Positions 58,301-64,000 of a stretch of DNA of 64,000 nt are shown here, in pieces. Under the pieces are notes generated by a model that made no database searches, had not been told where the DNA came from, and worked only from the letters and a program-made list of their open reading frames with translations. A program made the translations under genes and the position numbers. The stretch spans positions 169,780,332 through 169,844,331 of the forward strand of contig CM056998.1 in NCBI GenBank assembly GCA_029891345.1. The letters are read 5' to 3'. The stretch is from Dryococelus australis. Its lineage: Eukaryota; Arthropoda; Insecta; Phasmatodea; Phasmatidae. Every line of letters starts with the position of its first letter. Position 1 is the first letter of the stretch.

Positions 58301-58850
58301 AAGAACATTTTCAGCGTTAAGAAGGATCAAGCATTACTTGAGAAACACAATGAGCGACCCTAGGTTAAATGGTCTTGCGAATCTCAACATTCACAGAGAA
58401 ATACCTATCGATCAAGCGGAAGTAATTGACAATTTGGTTCTGAAAGGGCCTCGAAGACTCCACTTTGTTTTGTGAAAGAAAAAACACAGCTCTTAGGCTA
58501 ATACTTCTTTGTTATATTGAGTGTAAATATTATTTTTCTGTCTTTGCTATGTTAGTTTGATGTTTGTATAATTTCTACGGACTGATGAACACAATATTTG
58601 TGGTTCTTCAACAGAAGTGTTTTTCAATGTAAGATAAAACATTTTTTTTATCGAATTGTGACTCAAAATGCACAAAAATGAGTCATTATTGTATTTATGA
58701 TATAAATACAATATGTTTGCTTACCATTCCATCATACATATTTGTATCAATCACAGCCACTACAGTTTAATGTTTCTTTTTAGCTTGCTAGCAAAACACA
58801 AATCTTCAATTGACCCCCCTCCCCCAGGCAAAATCCTGGGTGCGTCACTG
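55347..58850 (+). mobile_element. hAT element (ZMYM1-like group), degenerate
   Basis: The left terminus CAGGGGCGCACCCATACGGG and the right-terminus inverse CAGTGACGCACCCAGGATTT share the CAG.G.CGCACCCA pattern of this hAT group. The 3.5-kb interior encodes a broken transposase. A clean 8-bp target-site duplication is not visible; flanks read GGCGACTA and CTGGAGTG, so the junctions have decayed. Runs of G, C and A lie near both ends and at 58170-58198. It interrupts the Helitron-like element, so it inserted later. Confidence 0.85.
56020..58475 (+). pseudogene. hAT transposase pseudogene, ZMYM1-like
   Basis: Domains appear in order across several frames. A basic KRKISKLTNFL start lies near 56038. 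A TTF-type zinc-finger region (FSWLKRYTWLAYFHSEDSAY with CKVC) lies at about 56395-56475. LAGETTDISCSEQF near 57000 holds the first catalytic Asp, and LCDGAASMSVKF near 57160 the second. LYVHCSSHGLNLAI follows, then CPTRWVERYEAVM near 57430. The hAT dimerisation segment, with KRTFSALRRIKHYLRNTM and LNGLANLNIHREI, ends at 58475. At least four stops or frameshifts and a poly(A) tract at 58170-58198 break it. It is not functional, though every main block of the family is present. Confidence 0.88.
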
Positions 58851-59355
58851 CTGGAGTGTTAACTTCTATATTTATGGGCCGATTTTGCTCATAATTTAAA
58901 GAACATTTTTTGACCTAAAAGAAATTGTTTTATTGTGCTTTGCATTCGGCAGGTTAGGTTCCGATAGGTAGCGTTGGATCTAACTTCTATATTTATGGGC
59001 CTATTTTCCTCATACTTGAATTAAATTTTTGTTGATCTAAATTTACAATAGATGGCGCTGGAGTCTAACTTCTATATTTATGGGCTGATTTTGCTCATAC
59101 TTGCAGGAAATGTTTGTTATTGTACTTTGCATTTTGGTAGGTTAGGTTCCGATAGGTGGCGCTGGAGTCTAACTTCTATATTTATGGGCCGATTTTGCTC
59201 ATACCTGCAGGAAATATTTGTTGATCTAAAAGAGAAAAAGGCCAGCGATAACACGGTTAAACATCAGTTGACGTGCCAGACGTAATAGAGAGGGCGCATT
59301 GAAAGGCAAAATAGAAGGTGAAAGAGGCGGAACAACGTTCGCTGGGGTCAGCTAG

Positions 59356-60198
59356 TATGTTATATAATAATGCGAAATGTTATGTAGACGGTTATTTGTT
59401 CTTTGTATTAACATTAGGCGGTAGTTTATTTGATTTTTTCAATGTTGTATTGCTAACATTTTTTTATGTTGTGATAGTTTGTAACACTTGCATATTCTAT
59501 GTTGGTAACATTAGTTATTTAACCAGTATATTTGTATAAGCCGTTACAATAATACCCCGTCCGCGCCAATCCTTCTTTAGCGGTTCATTTAAGCGTGACT
59601 AATTCAATTTATCGACCATCGGGCCCAGCGTCTCCATTATCCGGGTCGCAAACACGGTACAGGTTATCCAAGCTCCTGCCCACTGCCCACGCATGTGTCG
59701 CGTCACCAGGCAGCATGACAGAGAGAGAGAGAGAGAGGGAAAAGGGGGAGGGGGGTGTCCTCTCTCGCATGTACACCAGGCTCCATCAGCCGCACTCTCG
59801 CCAACCTGTTTCACGACTGAGCGGCGCAGTGACGGCGCAATCACGACCCGCTGAGGCGCGACTCGCCGCGGTCTGTCCGGCCCTTGACCGGCGCGCGGTT
59901 CATTCCGCACCCCCACTGCTTACACGCCGTGCTACTACAATCAACTGTGGCTTGCAGCCATCATGCACAAATCCAACATTTACCATCACCCATACTACCA
60001 ACCCATACTTCCATAGCTATATGGCGAACAATTTTATTTTCTGGAGGAAAGATCTCTACGCATACAAACACAATTCACAACCAGTTATGTACAGCTCAAA
60101 TTCCATTTCATAAAATTACATTTACGACTTCTAAAATAACCACTAATCCCAATACTGTCCTTGTTTCCTGTTTCAAACTATTCATCCGTCTCATGTAA
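59356..60198. other. CpG-rich stretch, no gene called
   Basis: 59600-59940 is CpG-rich with a (GA)n run near 59717. A 172-codon ORF (59595-60113) overlaps another on the opposite strand; neither has a domain, so composition is the simplest explanation. Confidence 0.35.
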
Positions 60199-60343
60199 AT
60201 AAAGTTAAGCAAGTCTAGAAGATTACACCAAAGTGACAACGTATCACATTCTTGCGCACTCTGTTTAATATAATTTTGCCTAGCACCTATTTCTTACTAG
60301 GCATTAACAACACACTTTTTCTCTCCGTTTTTATTTCAATTAG
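60199..60343 (+). repeat. Dispersed repeat R2, copy 2
   Basis: Pairs with 9390-9530 (see ATTACACCAAA, GTTTAATATAATTTTGC, CTATTTCTTACT). It is cut off on the right close to the rearranged SINE at 60364. Confidence 0.55.
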
Positions 60344-60363
60344 TCATAGGTGCAGCTGTGAGT

Positions 60364-60613
60364 AAGTGAAGATATTTGGGAGGCTCTTAACATCCGAGGT
60401 CTTGAAAGCCGATGAGCGTGAAGTGAGGTGAGTATGGAGCAGCGCCAGAATGAAAGGGAGGGGGAAACGGGAGATCCCCGAGAAAACCCACCGGCCAGCG
60501 GCATCGTCCGGCACGATTCCCAGCTGCGAGGCACCGCGGTGGCTGAGCGGTTAGCCTGCTCGCCTCCCCCCAAGGTGAACCAGGTTCAATCCCCGGCCGG
60601 GTCACTCCCGGAT
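60364..60613. mobile_element. Rearranged SINE with inverted head (copy 6)
   Basis: 60364-60528 is a minus-strand SINE tail and body (AAGACCTCGGATGTTAAGAG, TTTTCTCGGGGATCTCCC and GGGAATCGTGCCGG when inverted). Where its minus-strand head should follow, 60530-60613 instead carries a plus-strand head: GGCACCGCGGTGGCTGAGCGG, then GGTTCAATCCCCGGCCGGG and GTCACTCCCGGAT. The A-box and B-box are intact in the head. Head and body now point in opposite directions, joined at CAGCTGCGAG. Confidence 0.85.
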
Positions 60614-60932
60614 ATAAACAACGTAACAACAATGCAATACATGTTCCGGAAAATTGGTAGGTACCAGGTTGTCATAAAGAGTTAGGCAAATTGCATTTGG
60701 ACCGCTCATAAAGACGATAAAAAGGGAAGACATCGAAGAGAGGAGCCAAATGTTTGAGACGATGCAGAGAGATCACATCGATGACAACAGCCAAATTTGC
60801 GTCTCGACCCAGGTTAGTCGGGAGGCTGGAGGAAGAATGGTATGTACGGAGGTAGGTAGTTCTTACGGCAACTTCTCATTACAATATCGCGCGTCAAAAT
60901 CAGTGTTGCGCATATAAGTGTATCTCAGTACA
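60614..60932. other. No gene recognised
   Basis: Short non-coding spacer between the rearranged SINE and the next MITE. Confidence 0.4.
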
Positions 60933-61273
60933 GGCTGTTCACGGTAACATGAGCACTTTTGAAAGCCCTGCTTTCTTCCGCCTTGTGTAAAATTAGCATT
61001 GCCATGGGCCTCGTCACTTTATTCACGTGTCGGTCAAGTGCGACTGTCAAATTATTACAAAAGAAAATGTTTTGCAGATCTACTCATTTTTACACTTCGA
61101 TGCATTAAAAAACCACTTTATTCGACGTTAAGATATGGAACTACTTTCCATTCAACGTTACCAACTTTACTGGGCGCATGTTACTCAGTGAGCCCGTTAA
61201 AATATATGCAGGTAGGGATAGCGACTCTTTTCTAACGTTTATTGCAAAATTACTCACGTTATCGTGAACAGCC
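60933..61273 (+). mobile_element. MITE, GGCTGTTCACGG family, long class with deletions
   Basis: Starts GGCTGTTCACGGTAACATG and ends TTATCGTGAACAGCC. It is 341 bp: the AAGATCTACTTG segment after CCCTGCTT and part of the middle are deleted. The remaining interior matches the other long copies. Confidence 0.87.
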
Positions 61274-61313
61274 TTTAAATAAATGGCCTAGAAATAATAT
61301 TTTATCCATAAAA

Positions 61314-61315
<2 letters not shown>

Positions 61316-61349
<34 letters not shown>

Positions 61350-61404
61350 ATATATATGTTATAGTGACGGAGTATATATATATATTATATACACCGCCAC
61401 TTAT
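61316..61404. repeat. (TA)n microsatellite with flanking palindrome
   Basis: TA repeats at 61316-61345, then ACATATATATGT. After this, AGTGACGGAGTATATA and TATATACACCGCCACT form an imperfect palindrome. Confidence 0.88.
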
Positions 61405-61638
61405 TACTTTTATTCTATCAAAAATAACCAATAATGATTAAAACATTGTGAAAATTGTTATAACATGGTTTTTAGGGCTTTCCTTCGCAGTTTCCTTTTA
61501 AGAGAAGTAAAAACATGTACAAAGTAACATCACAGTATAATAGATTAGGGTTTATAACGTGTAATAATACTCTATTGTTACTTAGGTAATATGCTAAAAA
61601 ACCAGTTACCGGGAAATGCATAGAGCAGCCTTGGTATA

Positions 61639-61869
61639 AGCTATTCTCGGTAAAGTGAGCACTTTTTAAAGCTCTCTCGTGAGGAATAACAGTGAATAAA
61701 TATATTGTTTAAGCCTTACACGTTAACTTCCGAGTGTGGTGGAATACACACACTGCGTTTATTACTTATATTGCGATACTTGTTTAAAAGCTTGTTAAAG
61801 GATTAAAAAAATGGCTGGAAGGAAAAAGTAACTAGGGCCTCGAAAGTGCTCACTTTACCGTGAACAGCC
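61639..61869. mobile_element. MITE, GGCTGTTCACGG family, short class (231 bp)
   Basis: Starts AGCTATTCTCGGTAAAGTG and ends CACTTTACCGTGAACAGCC. It is close in length to the copy at 37939, and both share GAGCACTTT inward of the termini. TA lies on both sides. Confidence 0.87.
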
Positions 61870-62030
61870 TACATGTTCCGCCGCAATACTTCTTTACAGC
61901 GAGACGTAACCTTGAGGCGTTTAAAAACTTTGGATAGTGAATCCTCTTAACGTCTTGTTAGTAGCGAGATCATTAAAGATGGAGCAAGTAGCTCAGGGAA
62001 GAAGCAGGGATAACTATTAAAAAAATTCGA

Positions 62031-62212
62031 GGTAAAATTCTCTTACATGTAAGGGAAGCTAATTTCCTCTACATGTAGCGTAAAATTACCTGTCAAATAC
62101 GGAGTAATTTTACATAGAAAGTAAGGTACTATTCCCTAATCGTATGGAAAAAGTAACTGACAAAAGTTGGGGAAAATCCCATACAGGTAAGGTAATACTA
62201 ACTACGTTGTAT
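62031..62212. repeat. Degenerate minisatellite, ~23-bp period (block 1)
   Basis: GGTAAAATT-like words recur roughly every 20-27 bp (near 62031, 62054, 62080, 62104, 62124, 62151, 62171, 62190). The second half of each unit resembles CTTACATGTAAG. Individual units differ a lot, so the call rests on spacing. Confidence 0.55.
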
Positions 62213-62319
62213 AATAAAATATTATTTCAAAACACACATGGTATTAGTACAGCTATTTTTTATTACCTACAATCCTCTGACGCATCGTAACCGAAACCTC
62301 AACTCTAAAATCATCGACA

Positions 62320-62400
62320 CTGGCTGACGGTTGGGCGCGAGCCATGGCCCTCTAGCGCGATAAGCCGAAGCGCTATCCATTACACCACAACACCACCACA
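62320..62400 (-). repeat. tRNA-like fragment (Arg-like D-arm)
   Basis: On the minus strand TTGTGGTGTAATGGATAGCG, with GCGC next, is a good tRNA D-arm: GTGT pairs with GCGC around AATGGATA. About 40 nt later GGCTCGCGCCC resembles a T-arm. The anticodon stem does not pair, so it is a pseudogene or SINE head, not a functional tRNA. Confidence 0.5.
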
Positions 62401-62620
62401 TCATAATTGAATATTAGTGTGTTGAAGTATTGTTTCTTCCACCCGTCTCCCCACTTAGCTGTTGAGACAATGATGAAGAGTTTCACGGTAGTAAGGCAAT
62501 TTTAACATCCATGTTGGACAACTTATATGACTAAACATTAAAAATAAATTTTAAGGTAAAAATATATATTATACAATTATCAAATAGTTAAAAATCGACT
62601 AGGAGATTCACACGTCATAC

Positions 62621-62722
62621 GGTAATTTCCCCATCTAAGTATGGGATTTTTCACTACCGTGTACGTGAATTTTACTCCAGAGTGCGGTAATTTTACCTTA
62701 CGCCTGTCAGGTAATTTTACCA
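62621..62722. repeat. Degenerate minisatellite, 22-24 bp period (block 2)
   Basis: GGTAATTTCC, GGGATTTTTC, GTGAATTTTAC, GGTAATTTTACC and GGTAATTTTACC begin near 62621, 62643, 62665, 62686 and 62710. The spacing is 21-24 bp, more regular than block 1. Confidence 0.6.
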
Positions 62723-62759
62723 TTATTGAAGCACGAACGACCCAAGCACCTGTACACCA

Positions 62760-62835
62760 TAGGAGACAGAAATCAGGATTGCCAGCCTGTGACTCGAACC
62801 TGCGTCCTCCGGAATGCGTGTCTAGTTAACGTAAG
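62760..62835 (-). repeat. tRNA-like fragment with B-box
   Basis: The minus strand reads GAGGACGCAGGTTCGAGTCA, then CAGGCTGGCAATCC. GGTTCGAGTC is a strong B-box match. The upstream part (CGTTAACTAGACACGCATTC) is a plausible tRNA-like head without a clear A-box. It is probably from another SINE type. Confidence 0.5.
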
Positions 62836-64000
62836 AGACGGGCTTGAGGGAGGAGAAGCACGGAAGGATGAACACGCGGTAGAACACTGAGGGACGACCA
62901 TGTTTGCCGCAGCTTCCATTAGTTCTGTACCTAAAATAAGTCAGATGGTTCTTTTTAAGATTTTGAATTCTTTACACGTGAGAAACTGAAAAACTGCTGG
63001 CTAGGATAGAACCACACGCATCAACAGAAAAAGCCAGATACTGGCCCCTACGCGAACAGACGGCTCTAGTGCTAGATCAGCGCATGTAATTTAACAGTAA
63101 TAAAAGGTACGAAGCAGGCGAAAAATCAAATCACGCCAAAACGGGGAGAGTCGCATATAATGAATTTATCGACTACCCACCATACTGCACGTCTGGCTTC
63201 AACTTATTTCCCTGGCTCGGAACAAATGGAGGGCATGAACAGAGATACTTTTTTCTTTTTTGTTGGAGAGAGGTAGGGGATGGAATCACAGTGGGGGTAG
63301 ATGCCCAGTGCCTGATGGGATCGAACAAAAAAAGTCGAGCAGGGGTACTCATGATTCAGTGGAACCGAATAATCTTTCTAAAAGCTCCGCTGACAATGGG
63401 AGAAAGGAAGCCACAGAGAGAGGCCGTGTACTGAACATGTGCGGAATAACCTGGATGTATAAGGAGCGTTGATTTGATGCACAGCTGACCACAATATCAC
63501 TTCTTTCATTTAAAAAATATAAAAAAATAAATGAAAAAATGAGGAAAGCTGAGTCGAAGGAAGGGCCGAAAAGTGCTCAGGCGAGCGTGAGGATTAGCGG
63601 CTCTTAGCGGAATGAGTCGCTTAGTCGTCAGAGCAGAAGAAGAGAATTCCAGACTCAAAGCCTGATCCAGCAGTTCTGGTAGGATCAGCGGACATGGCCC
63701 TCTCCCCCGAATACCCCCTTCCAGCAACCCCCCTCTCCCCAATCACCCTTCACCCTCACCTCACCACCACCCCCCCCCCCCCTTCCCACAACACCTATAA
63801 TTATTTAAAAAATCCAAAAAATAAAAGATTTGAAAATCTGATTCTAAAAATCGAAAACATATGTCACCTTACCCCCTCCCTGCTCGGGACAATCGCCCTA
63901 CTCGTCAACCCCTACGCCAACTCACCTCCTAATCATAAAAACATCGAGAAAAATCGCACAAATCGAAAAAATTAATTCTAAAAATCGAGGAATAACTTAC
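62836..64000. other. No gene recognised
   Basis: Short ORFs without domains. 63690-63790 is C-rich with a run of about 14 C. No repeat was identified up to the window edge. Confidence 0.4.

Larger units (their letters stand above)
55196..59355 (+). mobile_element. Helitron-like element, second copy, split by hAT
   Basis: Starts A|TCTTTACAGTATATACAAAAT and ends GTCAGCTAG|T, the same termini as 15185-15528. The left piece (55196-55346) carries CATCACTGACAAACCACT and stops at GGTGGCG. The right piece resumes at 58851 with CTGGAG. Compared with the 344-bp copy, the right piece is enlarged: CTTCTATATTTATGGG occurs four times (about 58861, 58982, 59068 and 59170), so a segment of roughly 90-120 bp has been duplicated in tandem. 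The terminal hairpin of GGCGGAAC and GTTCGCT is retained. Confidence 0.82.

Noticed and set aside
59595-60113. 172-codon ORF
   Set aside because: Crosses a (GA)n run and a CpG-rich patch, overlaps an antisense ORF, and shows no domain.
62320-62400. Functional tRNA-Arg gene
   Set aside because: The D-arm is good but the anticodon stem does not pair and the acceptor stem is not convincing.

Overview
The window reads as repeat-rich, AT-rich, non-coding DNA from a large eukaryotic genome, most likely an insect or another arthropod. The clues are relics of Tc1/mariner, hAT (ZMYM1-like), jockey/CR1-like LINE and Ty3-type elements, tRNA-derived SINEs, Helitron-like termini of a kind common in insect genomes, and no bacterial gene organisation. 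I cannot name the species. No complete host gene is visible. The best candidate for host or domesticated coding sequence is one THAP zinc-finger exon at 43367-43528 that ends in a consensus splice donor; it could equally be a P-element relic.

Layout. 1-9 kb: a 420-bp MITE, a foldback MITE (447-843), the first copy of an unclassified ~1-kb repeat (R1), SINE fragments and a Tc/mariner element (6408-7124) with a broken transposase end. 10474-12167: eleven head-to-tail 154-bp satellite monomers with no length variation. 12.6-19.3 kb: three more MITEs, a Helitron-like element with intact termini, a SINE, a second long-TIR Tc/mariner-type element and a Tc1 transposase relic. 19.7-26 kb: another IS630/Tc1/mariner transposase relic and two copies of an unclassified repeat (R3) that contain tandem arrays of a tRNA-like 5' half. 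27-28.4 kb: a decayed Ty3-like gag/protease stretch. 30.4-33.3 kb: the second R1 copy, then DNA rich in AGGTCA and AANATGG motifs. 34.8-41.1 kb: SINEs, a short MITE and several tandem duplications. 41.9-43.4 kb: a minus-strand LINE reverse transcriptase relic abutting the THAP exon. 44.4-53 kb: MITEs, SINEs and AT microsatellites. 55.2-59.4 kb: a Helitron-like element split by a 3.5-kb hAT element. 60.2-62.9 kb: a SINE whose head is inverted, two MITEs, and a degenerate array with a 22-24 bp period.

How it fits together. The window is a layered record of transposition. One TIR family (GGCTGTTCACGG termini) occurs at least ten times as two non-autonomous size classes plus two end fragments. 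The SINE family occurs six times plus fragments. Its tRNA-like head resembles the unit that is tandemly amplified inside R3. All transposase and retrotransposase readings are broken by stops or frameshifts, so nothing here looks autonomous. All assignments come from reading the sequence by eye; no alignment or database search was run.
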